Source: Hyphomicrobiales bacterium (lineage in GTDB: Bacteria; Pseudomonadota; Alphaproteobacteria; MED-G09). From it: a stretch of 64,000 nucleotides of DNA. Position 1 is the first letter of the stretch, and each line of letters opens with the position of its first letter. Position numbers and translations under genes: made by a program. Under the pieces are notes generated by a model that saw nothing but the letters and a program-made list of their open reading frames with translations, ran no database searches and was not told the DNA's origin. Below, piece by piece: positions 41,107 through 49,589 of this stretch. The stretch spans positions 1-64,000 of the forward strand of contig JAOLDG010000004.1 in the NCBI GenBank assembly GCA_028339975.1. The letters run 5' to 3'.

Positions 41107-41886
41107 CTAAGCTCTTTTTACTGTCAAACCTCCATCCACTTGAAGAACTGCTCCCGTAATAAAAGAAGAGGACGGAAGGCAAAAATTTAAAGTTGCGTGA
41201 GCAACTTCCTCAGGATCACCATACCTTCTTAATGGTACCCTTCTTTTTGAATAAATTTCTTTATCCTTTTGGGGTATACCTTCTGTCATTGCGGTATTTA
41301 TGGGTCCAGGACAAATACAGTTAACTGTTATCGCATGGATACCAAGCTCAACAGCTAAAGATCTAGTTAAGCCAATAACACCATGTTTAGCTGACGTATA
41401 AGGGGAGTGCCTTGGTGAAGCTCCGAGCCCTTCTGTAGATGCTATGTTAACAATCCTGGGGGAAAGAGATTTTTTTAAAAAAGGCAAGCACTCTCTTATA
41501 AGGCGAACCTGGCCTTTTAATAAAATATCATGAGTTTTATCCCAAAATATTTCATAATCATCACTATCAATAACGGTTGGTATTGCTATACCAGCATTAT
41601 TAACAAGGATATCAATTTTACCATATTTCTTAATTATATTATTTATAGCAGCTGAAATACTAACTTTACTGCCAACATCCAAAACAAAACCGTCAGCTTG
41701 ATTACCACTTTTAGTTATTACAGAAACCACTTCATTAATATTATTTTCATTTATATCTGTTACTATTGTTATTGCGCCTTCATCTGAAAATAACTCAGCT
41801 GTGGCCTTTCCCATTCCGCTTCCTGCACCAGTAATTAGAACTACGCTTCCCCTCAAAGACCTTGATAATTTTGTTATTCTACTCAT
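41107..41886 (-). CDS. short-chain dehydrogenase/reductase
   Basis: This 259-residue classical SDR has VLITGAGSGMGKATAELF, NNAGIAIPTV, catalytic serine in NIAST, YTSAKHG and the C-terminal TGAVLQVDGGLTV typical of the FabG-like group. It probably interconverts an alcohol and a ketone with NAD(P). Its ATG overlaps the TGA of a 31-residue microprotein gene, so the two are translationally coupled. Confidence 0.9.
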   Translation of the reverse strand: MSRITKLSRSLRGSVVLITGAGSGMGKATAELFSDEGAITIVTDINENNINEVVSVITKSGNQADGFVLDVGSKVSISAAINNIIKKYGKIDILVNNAGIAIPTVIDSDDYEIFWDKTHDILLKGQVRLIRECLPFLKKSLSPRIVNIASTEGLGASPRHSPYTSAKHGVIGLTRSLAVELGIHAITVNCICPGPINTAMTEGIPQKDKEIYSKRRVPLRRYGDPEEVAHATLNFCLPSSSFITGAVLQVDGGLTVKRA

Positions 41887-41978
41887 TTTCCGTCCAATGA
41901 ATCAAGAAGCTTTGCCATTAAAAGAAGAATGCCAATTGCCACAATAACGCCAAACATAGAAAGTAAAAAACCTATCAA
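41883..41978 (-). CDS. 31-residue single-span membrane microprotein
   Basis: This short gene encodes a hydrophobic peptide: MIGFLLSM, FGVIVAIGILLLM and AKLLDSLDGK, i.e. one membrane span of about 20 residues and a short charged C-terminus. The start is TTG 41978, with a strong Shine-Dalgarno AAGGAG (41987-41992) eight bases upstream. An in-frame TAA lies just before it, so no longer form exists. The stop TGA overlaps the ATG of the next SDR (ATGA). I know no family for it. It could help tether a neighbouring oxidoreductase to the membrane, which is inference from position only. Confidence 0.6.
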   Translation of the reverse strand: MIGFLLSMFGVIVAIGILLLMAKLLDSLDGK

Positions 41979-42040
41979 TAAAAATACTCCTTATAAATTT
42001 CTATTAGAAACCAATTAAAAAAAAACTCAAGAAACATTAA

Positions 42041-43177
42041 TCAGCTGGCTAACTTTAATATCTCAATAATATCATTTTTTTTAGTTATAGGCCTTGGATT
42101 AGATAAAACTGTTGGATGCTTAAGGCCATAATCAGCAATCTTATCCCACTGATCATCTTTAATTCCCACCTCTCCAAGTGTTGTAGGTAGCCCAAGATCA
42201 GAAACTAATTCTCCAACTGCTTCTGCAGCTGATAACTTTGGCCTTCCCAAGGCATTGGAAATCCATTTTTGTTTTTCTTTATTAAAAGATTCATTCCATT
42301 TTAAAACAGCTGGCAACATTACACATGAGGTATAACCATGAGGAACAGAGCCTATTGATCCAAGTAAATAACCTATTCCATGACTAGCACCCATGGATGT
42401 GTTTCCTAAATTTTTTGCTATCATCCAAACCGCTTTTTGCGAAAGTGATCTTGGAAAAATATCCTCCCTATCTTTAAAGGTCTCCCTTAAAGATCGAGCA
42501 AATAGCTGGAGTGAGTTTAATGCCATCGGAGGCATAAGTGGATTTGTTGATGATGAACATAACCCCTCAACAGCATGATCAACTGATCGAATTGCAGTTG
42601 AAAGCCATAGCCAATCAGGAGTATGAAGAGTTAAGCTTGGATCTAAAATAACTACCTGAGGACAAATATCATTACCTGTATACCTTTCCTTTAGTTGAGT
42701 TTTGGTATCCATAGCACCACCTATTATAGAATATTCACCACCTGATAAGGTAGTAGGAACTGCTATCTGGCGAATTTTCGAAGCTTTATTTTGATGTTTA
42801 TTAGAAATCTTTTTTAAATCATCAACTGTATTTATTTCAAGTGAATGGCATAATTGAACAACCTTAACAGTATCAATAGGTGTACCTCCTCCAACAGTAA
42901 TTATGATATCAGGATTTTTTTCTTGAACAGACTTAACGCAATCAATAACATTCTCAAGAGGTGAGTGCTGAATACAACTATCAAATAACCCAACAAATTT
43001 ATTACCTAAAATATTTTTAATTTTTGAAATTTCATCAGTTTTTTTTGATAAGGTTGATGATGCAACAATATAAACTTTATTAACACTTAATCTTTCAACC
43101 TCATTTAAAATTGCATCAGTTGCTTGAGTGTCCCAAATAACTCTATCTAGAGGTGAATATGTATAAGTATTTTCCAT
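42041..43177 (-). CDS. iron-containing alcohol dehydrogenase, maleylacetate-reductase-like
   Basis: This 378-residue group III dehydrogenase has the nucleotide-binding TVGGGTPIDTVKVV segment (about 95-108) and the metal-ligand region: SVDHAVEGLCSS, GASHGIGYLLG and VPHGYTSCVMLP, with conserved histidines. Closest in character to maleylacetate reductases and related short Fe-ADHs. It could oxidise an alcohol or reduce an unsaturated keto acid in the pathway. It has an AAGGATAA ribosome-binding site and sits between the esterase and the microprotein genes. Confidence 0.87.
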   Translation of the reverse strand: MENTYTYSPLDRVIWDTQATDAILNEVERLSVNKVYIVASSTLSKKTDEISKIKNILGNKFVGLFDSCIQHSPLENVIDCVKSVQEKNPDIIITVGGGTPIDTVKVVQLCHSLEINTVDDLKKISNKHQNKASKIRQIAVPTTLSGGEYSIIGGAMDTKTQLKERYTGNDICPQVVILDPSLTLHTPDWLWLSTAIRSVDHAVEGLCSSSTNPLMPPMALNSLQLFARSLRETFKDREDIFPRSLSQKAVWMIAKNLGNTSMGASHGIGYLLGSIGSVPHGYTSCVMLPAVLKWNESFNKEKQKWISNALGRPKLSAAEAVGELVSDLGLPTTLGEVGIKDDQWDKIADYGLKHPTVLSNPRPITKKNDIIEILKLAS

Positions 43178-43241
43178 TTATTTTATTATCCTTAAATCTG
43201 CTATAACAATACCATTATCTAATTTAAAACTGAGATATTTG

Positions 43242-44162
43242 TCATTTATCAGAAATAAATAAACCTATCGCCTCTAACGCCTCGTTAGCCTCGGGAAGAA
43301 ATGGAGCATAGCCATGAAATACATGCACCATATCATCCCAGATCTCTAAACTAACATTACATCCAGATTTCTTTGCTTTCTCTGCAATTTTTTTAGAGTC
43401 ATCTATTAAAACTTCTCTACTTCCTACTTGTATTAACATTGGAGGGAAACCATCAAAATTTCCGTAAACAGGTGATGCATAAGGGTGCTTGGCATCTGAT
43501 TCATTTTTTATATAAAGATCTTTAAAGGCAGAAATAGCATCTTTAGAGATATACGGATCTAATTTTTCATTAATCTTATAAGAATCTGACACCGGCTCTA
43601 GTTCAGCCCAAGGGCTCAGAGGTATTACAGCATTTGGTAAATCAGAATTTTCATCTTTAAGTGCTAATGTTGCCCCAATAGCTAAACCACCACCAGCAGA
43701 ATCCCCCGAAATAAAAGATTTATTGCACCTTTTATTTCCATTAGGTCCATTTTCTAACATCCATTTATAGGCTGTTTTTGCATCATTAATTGCGGTGGGA
43801 AATTTTTCTTCTGGAGCTAAACCGTAATCTATAACTAATACAGAACAACCGGTTGCTTTGGCTATATGACTCGATAGAGATAGATAACCCCTTATTGATC
43901 CAATTGCATAACCTCCTCCGTGTAAATATAAAATCCTTTTATTTGGATCAGAGTTTTCTGTTGTTACCCATTGGGCGTATATACCGTTTGCAACAACTGG
44001 TGAAGATATTCCGCAGGATTTGATACTTTTATCTGCTGAAAAATAATCATCATTAGTATATCTAAAATGCTTCATACCAATACTTTCATCGGTAATAGAG
44101 AAAAATGTTTTTACTAAATCTTGCTGATGTTTAAATACAATTTTACTTTCATCTGAACTCAT
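43242..44162 (-). CDS. alpha/beta hydrolase, hormone-sensitive-lipase type
   Basis: This 306-residue esterase has the oxyanion motif HGGGYAIGS (81-89), the nucleophile GDSAGGG with Ser155, an acid in the VLIDD region and the histidine in MVHVFHGYAPF. Family IV (HSL) esterases hydrolyse short- and medium-chain esters and some lactones. It is a plausible partner for the Baeyer-Villiger monooxygenase, opening the esters or lactones that enzyme makes. Confidence 0.9.
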   Translation of the reverse strand: MSSDESKIVFKHQQDLVKTFFSITDESIGMKHFRYTNDDYFSADKSIKSCGISSPVVANGIYAQWVTTENSDPNKRILYLHGGGYAIGSIRGYLSLSSHIAKATGCSVLVIDYGLAPEEKFPTAINDAKTAYKWMLENGPNGNKRCNKSFISGDSAGGGLAIGATLALKDENSDLPNAVIPLSPWAELEPVSDSYKINEKLDPYISKDAISAFKDLYIKNESDAKHPYASPVYGNFDGFPPMLIQVGSREVLIDDSKKIAEKAKKSGCNVSLEIWDDMVHVFHGYAPFLPEANEALEAIGLFISDK

Positions 44163-44181
44163 TTTATTTTCCCATATTTAG

Positions 44182-44910
44182 TTATGATAGACTCATGCCG
44201 CCATCTACTGTGATCATTTGGCCGGTAACATAAGAAGCTCCCTCACTGCACAAGAAGCAGCATACCTCACCCATATCCTTGGGTGATCCCCACCTTCTTA
44301 ATGGAATATTTTTCAATGAATTTTCATATCTTTTTTTATTCCCAAAAGTAACTTCAGTTAATTTTGTAGCAACGTAACCTGGCGCTATTCCATTTACCCT
44401 TATTCCATTAATAGCCCATGCTTCAGCGAGAGTCTTAATAAGGGTTAACAATCCACCCTTAGATGCTGAATAAGCTGGATTACCTTTAACTGCATGATAG
44501 CTAGCACCAGAACCTATAATCACAATTGAGCCATTATTTTTAATTAAATTTTCATGAAAAAAACTACATGATGCCATTACAGAATTAAGATTAAGGTCTA
44601 TAACTCTCTTAAAGGTATCCATTTCAAACTCTTTACGGTCATAGGCAACAATTCCTTGTGAGCAAACCAAGGTATGAACATCCTCAAAAGGAAGAGAGAT
44701 GTTCTGTAAATTTTTATCATCTGAAAGATCAAGTTTTCTATAAATACATTTTTTTATATTCTCTGTAATATCTTCCTCATAATCCTCTATATTCTCTCTA
44801 GTTCCGGTTATACAAACATTGGCGCCTTTGTCGATAAAAGATGATGCTATTCCCCTTCCAATTCCACTACTACCGCCAATAATAATTATATTTTTTGATT
44901 CAAAGTTCAT
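44182..44910 (-). CDS. short-chain dehydrogenase/reductase
   Basis: This 242-residue classical SDR has IIGGSSGIGRGIAS, a CSQG motif in the place of NNAG, catalytic serine in IIGSGAS, YSASKGG and the TGQMITVDGGMS end. It is FabG-like in length and fold and probably acts on a small alcohol or ketone. It is 11 bases after the next upstream SDR gene and 19 bases before the esterase, within one run of same-strand genes. Confidence 0.89.
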   Translation of the reverse strand: MNFESKNIIIIGGSSGIGRGIASSFIDKGANVCITGTRENIEDYEEDITENIKKCIYRKLDLSDDKNLQNISLPFEDVHTLVCSQGIVAYDRKEFEMDTFKRVIDLNLNSVMASCSFFHENLIKNNGSIVIIGSGASYHAVKGNPAYSASKGGLLTLIKTLAEAWAINGIRVNGIAPGYVATKLTEVTFGNKKRYENSLKNIPLRRWGSPKDMGEVCCFLCSEGASYVTGQMITVDGGMSLS

Positions 44911-44921
44911 TTTAAAAAATC

Positions 44922-45686
44922 CTAACCTGAGTAACCGCCATCAACAGGGAGAGATTGACCACTTATATAACCAGCGTTATCTGAAGCAAGAAAAACTACT
45001 GCATCAAATAATTCTTTAGGGTCGCCTGCGCGCCCCAAAGGTACTTGGTTCATCCATTGATCCAAAATTCCCCCAGGAGGAGAATCTATTTCCTGCGAAA
45101 GGCCTACTGCAATCAGTCCGACAGCAACACAATTAGCTCTTATACCGTGATGCCCCTCTTCCCTTGCAATTGCAGTACACAAATGCTGAACACCGGCTTT
45201 TGGAATCGACGACAATCCATCTGTACTAATATACTTATGAATTGCAGCAGTTGTAAGAGCAGTTATCGAGCCTCCCCCTCCTTCCTTTAGAACAGGAACA
45301 ACAGCTCTCAAAACATGGTAAAAACCTTTTATATCAGTGTCTATAGTTTTATAGACATCTTCAGGTTTGGCTTCTAATACAGGCATAATATGTAAGAAAG
45401 GTCCTGTTGCAAAAATAACAGAATGAATACGGCCAAATTTCTCTTTTGCATCATTTACAAAGTTTTGAACATTTTTCATATCTAAAAGATCTACACTAGC
45501 TATTAAGCCACTTCTGCCAATTTTTTCTATACCACTTAGGTTCTTTTCTGCGCTCTCTTTATTTTTATGGTAAGAAAAAGCAACATCACTTCCACTTTCG
45601 GCTAATAAATTAACGATTCCAGTACCTAAACCACCAGAGCCTCCGAAAACAATTGCTGCTCCTTCAGAAAATCTATATTTAGTCAT
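44922..45686 (-). CDS. SDR-family protein lacking the catalytic tyrosine
   Basis: This 254-residue SDR-fold protein has a glycine-rich VFGGSGGLGTGIVNL and a C-terminal SGQSLPVDGGYSG. In place of Y-x-x-x-K it reads S-S-I-P-K (within GLSSIPKAGV), so the general-acid tyrosine is missing, and the preceding serine position is threonine (ALTTAA). It may use another residue, act only on special substrates, or be a binding partner of the adjacent SDR. Length and the rest of the fold are normal. Confidence 0.85.
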   Translation of the reverse strand: MTKYRFSEGAAIVFGGSGGLGTGIVNLLAESGSDVAFSYHKNKESAEKNLSGIEKIGRSGLIASVDLLDMKNVQNFVNDAKEKFGRIHSVIFATGPFLHIMPVLEAKPEDVYKTIDTDIKGFYHVLRAVVPVLKEGGGGSITALTTAAIHKYISTDGLSSIPKAGVQHLCTAIAREEGHHGIRANCVAVGLIAVGLSQEIDSPPGGILDQWMNQVPLGRAGDPKELFDAVVFLASDNAGYISGQSLPVDGGYSG

Positions 45687-45745
45687 ATTAATCCCCTTTT
45701 TTTATCTATAAAATCATAAAAAACAAATGCGATAAAGCTATAAAC

Positions 45746-46780
45746 TTAAGAAAGTATTAAATCTTTTGAATTTGCTTCAAAAGCTCTGATTAAAACATCT
45801 TTTATTGCAGGAGCTGCTTGAGCTATTAAGTTGGCATCCTCTGAAAAAGCATTTCCTTGATTAATTCGATTTTCAATTCCTTTGAGAATACAAAAAAGCT
45901 TAATTAGAGAAAAAATACATGCATTTCGTAAGGATACTACATCAACCTCTCTTCCATATGATTCCTCATACCATTTCAAAAAGGTTTCAGATGATGGAAT
46001 TCCGTTAGCCTCCCATTCACCACCAAGCCCATACAAAACCCCCCTAGGAATAAGCCAATTAATCATTTGAAAGCTTATATCTGCCATAGGCTCGCCAAAA
46101 GAAGAGAGCTCCCAATCTAGTATGGCAACACATTCATTATTTTTATTAACCACAACATTGTCTAACTTATAATCACCGTGTAATAGAGATAAATCGGCAT
46201 CGTCAGGTAGATCTTTAATTATTTCTTCATATATTCTTTCAATGTCTTTGTCAGGCTTATTATTTTCATTAAAAATTTGATAGTACCAAACAGATAAATT
46301 TCTTTTCATAAATCCGTGATTTTTTTTAAAAGGTAAATTCAAGTTATCAATATTAAAGCTATGCAGGATTCCAAGGTTTTCAGCCAGTGATTTATATATT
46401 TTTGTTTTTTCTGAAATGGATTTTTCACTAATAAATGGATCAGCGAAAATATCACCGTCAACAAATTCCATTATATAAAATTGCCTTCCTATAATGGCTT
46501 CATCTGGGCAATGAAGAATTGGCTCAGGAACAATGAACTGCTTTTCTTTAAGGGCATTTAAAACAAAAAACTCTCTATCAACCCTATGAGCCCCTCTAAC
46601 AAGATTACCAGAAGGCTGCATTCTTAAAACCTTTAAATTAAAACTATTGTCTTGAATTAAAAAAGTTGGATTTGATTGACCGATTCCAATTGGTTTGGGA
46701 GCAAAATTCAGATTAAGATGTAATCCATTCAAAGCTGAAAAGTTTACAATTTTAATGAAATCTTTTTTTTCAATATCCAT
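45746..46780 (-). CDS. aminoglycoside-phosphotransferase-like kinase
   Basis: This 344-residue protein of the APH/choline-kinase fold has the catalytic loop HGDYKLDN (201-208) and the metal motif LDWELSSFGEP (221-231). In catabolic gene clusters this family (ACAD10/11 kinase domains, LvaA) phosphorylates 4-hydroxyacyl-CoA during breakdown of 4-hydroxy acids. That is a reasonable guess here given the oxygenases, but antibiotic or sugar kinases share the fold. It follows the SRPBCC gene by 8 bases. Confidence 0.85.
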   Translation of the reverse strand: MDIEKKDFIKIVNFSALNGLHLNLNFAPKPIGIGQSNPTFLIQDNSFNLKVLRMQPSGNLVRGAHRVDREFFVLNALKEKQFIVPEPILHCPDEAIIGRQFYIMEFVDGDIFADPFISEKSISEKTKIYKSLAENLGILHSFNIDNLNLPFKKNHGFMKRNLSVWYYQIFNENNKPDKDIERIYEEIIKDLPDDADLSLLHGDYKLDNVVVNKNNECVAILDWELSSFGEPMADISFQMINWLIPRGVLYGLGGEWEANGIPSSETFLKWYEESYGREVDVVSLRNACIFSLIKLFCILKGIENRINQGNAFSEDANLIAQAAPAIKDVLIRAFEANSKDLILS

Positions 46781-46788
46781 AGGAAAAT

Positions 46789-47238
46789 TTATAATTGTTC
46801 TTTATATTGCTTTTCTGCATTTAAAAACATTATCTCATAAAGCGATTCAAACATTAGTTTCATTTCACCTAGCTCAGCTCCATTATCAATCCAATGACTG
46901 GATAAAGCAATGTCTACTTGATTATCTGAGATAGCTTTAAGGGCGACTGAGGCAATATAATTTTTTACAGGTAAGCAAGATTCATCAACAATTGAATAAA
47001 CAAAAAAACTATCATCATACTTAGCCTCTAGGCGCTCAATAATTTTTCCCGGAAACTTTTGTTTTTCTCCAAGCGTCAAATATCTGAGCGAACCTATATT
47101 ATTACTGTCACACTCAACTTTATCAATTATTGGAGGAGGAAGAAGACTGCCAACATCCTTAAATGCAACTAACCTTTTCCAAAAATAACTTTGAGGAACA
47201 TTTACAGCCCTCCGATGTTTAGCTGACAATACTTGCAT
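46789..47238 (-). CDS. SRPBCC/polyketide-cyclase-like small protein
   Basis: This 149-residue protein has the pattern of a START-like helix-grip fold: an N-terminal WKRLVAFKDVGSLLPPPIIDKVE segment, a strand-rich middle (GSLRYLTLGEKQKFPGKIIERLEAKYDDSFFVYSIVDE) and a long C-terminal helix (ELGEMKLMFESLYEIMFLNAEKQYKEQL). Such proteins bind hydrophobic ligands. It is the first gene of a ten-gene minus-strand run and is divergent from the Baeyer-Villiger gene. The family assignment rests on fold-like features only. Confidence 0.65.
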   Translation of the reverse strand: MQVLSAKHRRAVNVPQSYFWKRLVAFKDVGSLLPPPIIDKVECDSNNIGSLRYLTLGEKQKFPGKIIERLEAKYDDSFFVYSIVDESCLPVKNYIASVALKAISDNQVDIALSSHWIDNGAELGEMKLMFESLYEIMFLNAEKQYKEQL

Positions 47239-47417
47239 AATAAATTTCCTTTGAAGAAGGAATAAATAATAAAGAAAAAATTAAAAAAGTCGAATATTTT
47301 GAATAACTTTCAATATTGCAAGATTAAAGCTACATGGTATGGTAAAATTTATATCGAAAGGTTATTTCATATTATTATTTAAGAAATAAATAGTTTAATT
47401 TTTAAGGAGATTGTGAT

Positions 47418-49025
47418 TTGTCAATAAAGGTAGACTACGATGCTATTGTTGTTGGAGCTGGATTTGCAGGGTTAGCTTTGATTCATCATCTAAAAAAAAT
47501 AGGTATTTCTGTAAAAGTTTTTGATAGAGCCACAGATATAGGTGGTACGTGGACATGGAACAGGTATCCTGGTGCAGCAACTGATAGTGAGGGGTACTAT
47601 TACTGTTTATCTTTCTCCAAAGAAATAATGCAGGAATGGACATGGTCAGAAAGATACCCGGGTAGAGAAGAAACACAGAGATACCTTCATTTTGTTGCAA
47701 ATAAGTGTGATATGTGGCCAAATATTCAACTTAATACTGAAATCATTAGCGCAGACTTTCAAAATGATAGCGGTATATGGTTAGTTAAAACTCAAGATGG
47801 AAAAGAGTTTACTTCCAAGTACTTTGTAAGTGCTATGGGAATGATTTCTCAGCCTGTAGTTCCTAGCATTAAAGGACGAGAGAAATTCGATGGTCCTTGC
47901 TTTCATTCCTCAAGGTGGCCTCAAGAGGGGCTGGATTACAAGGGAAAGAAAGTCGGTATAATTGGATGTGGGGCTTCTACAGTTCAAATGCTACCTATTA
48001 TCGCCAAAACTGCTGAAAGTGTTACTGTATTTCAAAGAACTCCGAATTTTGTTTTACCTGCAATGCAAAAACCAATGACGCCCGAATGGGAGAAGGAAAT
48101 AAAAGAAAATTACGATGAGATTGTTGATAAATGTCGTAATCATGTATTTGGCATGGCTTTTGATAGTCCTGTGGGTAGAAATGCTGTTGACACATCACCT
48201 GAAGAACGTGAAAAAATATTTGAAGAAAAATGGCAAGGAAGTTTTCGGTGGGTCTTCGAAACTTTTGATGATCTTTTAGCGGATCCTGCGGCAAACAAAA
48301 TGGCGGCAGATTTTGTCATTAAAAAAATGAAAGAAAAAGTCAACGACCCTGAGGTTGCTGAGCTACTAACACCAAAGGGATACCCTTTATTTGCAAAAAG
48401 ACCACCTCTAGATCATGGTTTTTACGAAGCATTTAACAGAGAAAACGTAAAACTTGTTGATATAAAAAATAAAGAACCCATTTCTGAGATTACAGAAAAA
48501 GGAGTACGAACAATAGACAATGATTATGATTTTGACATCATAGTTTTGGCAACAGGATTTCAAGCTTATACAGGTGCTCTAGAGGCATTCGATATCAAAG
48601 GTGCCAGCGGAACTTCAATAAAAGATAAATGGGAGAAGGAATCAAAATCTATTATGGGCGTATGTATTTCTGATTTTCCTAATTTATTTACAATAACCGG
48701 TCCACAAGCCCCATTTGCCAACCTTCCAACATCAATTGAACAGAATGCTTTATGGATTTCTGATTGTATAAAAAAAATGGAAGATGAAGGACATTCTCTA
48801 TGTAGTCCAATTTTAGAAGCCGAAGAGGAGTGGTCAGCACATGTGTCTGAAATCCATAAACAAACATTGATGGATGTTGGGGATCAAGTTCATTCTTGGA
48901 TGATGGGAGCTAATATAGAAAATAAAAGCTCGAGGGTTTTAATTTATTTCGGCGGTGCTGGGGTGTATTATGACAGGCTCAGGGAGTCTGTGGATAAAGG
49001 CTTCCCAGAGGTCTTATTTAGCTAA
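47418..49025 (+). CDS. Baeyer-Villiger-type flavin monooxygenase
   Basis: This 535-residue FAD/NADPH enzyme carries the full type I Baeyer-Villiger fingerprint F-x-G-x-x-x-H-x-x-x-W-P as FDGPCFHSSRWP (157-168). It has an N-terminal FAD motif GAGFAG (13-18), GGTWTWNRYPG, a second Rossmann motif GIIGCGAST and a late ATGF segment. It inserts oxygen next to a ketone to give an ester or lactone; length and GGTW-region are cyclohexanone-monooxygenase-like. The start is TTG 47418, behind AAGGAGA at 7 bases. It is transcribed alone and divergently from the SRPBCC gene across a 179-base gap. Confidence 0.93.
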   Translation: MSIKVDYDAIVVGAGFAGLALIHHLKKIGISVKVFDRATDIGGTWTWNRYPGAATDSEGYYYCLSFSKEIMQEWTWSERYPGREETQRYLHFVANKCDMWPNIQLNTEIISADFQNDSGIWLVKTQDGKEFTSKYFVSAMGMISQPVVPSIKGREKFDGPCFHSSRWPQEGLDYKGKKVGIIGCGASTVQMLPIIAKTAESVTVFQRTPNFVLPAMQKPMTPEWEKEIKENYDEIVDKCRNHVFGMAFDSPVGRNAVDTSPEEREKIFEEKWQGSFRWVFETFDDLLADPAANKMAADFVIKKMKEKVNDPEVAELLTPKGYPLFAKRPPLDHGFYEAFNRENVKLVDIKNKEPISEITEKGVRTIDNDYDFDIIVLATGFQAYTGALEAFDIKGASGTSIKDKWEKESKSIMGVCISDFPNLFTITGPQAPFANLPTSIEQNALWISDCIKKMEDEGHSLCSPILEAEEEWSAHVSEIHKQTLMDVGDQVHSWMMGANIENKSSRVLIYFGGAGVYYDRLRESVDKGFPEVLFS

Positions 49026-49058
49026 AATACAAGCAATGTTAATTTTAAAAATCGTCAA

Positions 49059-49544
49059 TTACTTTAAATTTTCAAACTTACCTGACCAAAAAATGAGGGG
49101 ACTTCTTTTGCTTTCAAGGGAACTGATTTTATCAACATTACCAAATATTACAAAATGATCTCCGGATTCAACAACATTTCTTTTAGAGCAAGCCATCCAT
49201 CCAAGAGATTCATTTATAGTAGGCCCATATTCCTCAATCTTACAATTTGCGACATCTAAGTTATGATTATTTTTTTCTGATAATTTAACTGCAAGGTCAA
49301 TTTGATGATCGGCTAAAAAATTAAATACATAATTTTCTTGATTGATTAGGCTCTCACATAACTCCGACTTCTTGCCTATACACCATAAGGCTATAGGTGG
49401 ATCTAAGGAGACAGATGTAAATGAATTGACTGTAATTCCAAAGGGTTTATTAACTTCATCCAAAAAAGAAACTACTGAAACTCCAGTAGCAAATTTACCA
49501 AACAGATTTCTAATAATGCGACTTTCATCGATTTGATTTTTCAT
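49059..49544 (-). CDS. flavin reductase-like domain protein
   Basis: This 161-residue protein of the DIM6/NTAB flavin reductase family has FATGVSVVSFLDEVNKPFGITVNSFTSVSLDPPIALWCIGKKS and GDHFVIFGNVDKI. Such proteins supply reduced flavin to two-component monooxygenases. The Baeyer-Villiger enzyme opposite does not need one, and no flavin-dependent oxygenase component is visible nearby, so its partner may lie elsewhere. It follows the CYP153 gene by 45 bases and converges with the monooxygenase gene. Confidence 0.88.
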   Translation of the reverse strand: MKNQIDESRIIRNLFGKFATGVSVVSFLDEVNKPFGITVNSFTSVSLDPPIALWCIGKKSELCESLINQENYVFNFLADHQIDLAVKLSEKNNHNLDVANCKIEEYGPTINESLGWMACSKRNVVESGDHFVIFGNVDKISSLESKRSPLIFWSGKFENLK

Positions 49545-49589
49545 TGCTATGGTTTAGCTTAGTTTCGAATTAAAATAAATAAGTTTAAT

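Noticed and set aside
47239-47417. Promoter for the Baeyer-Villiger gene (TTGCAA at 47316, TATGGT at 47338)
   Set aside because: The spacing is right, but both boxes are weak in a very AT-rich gap and several other pairs score alike.
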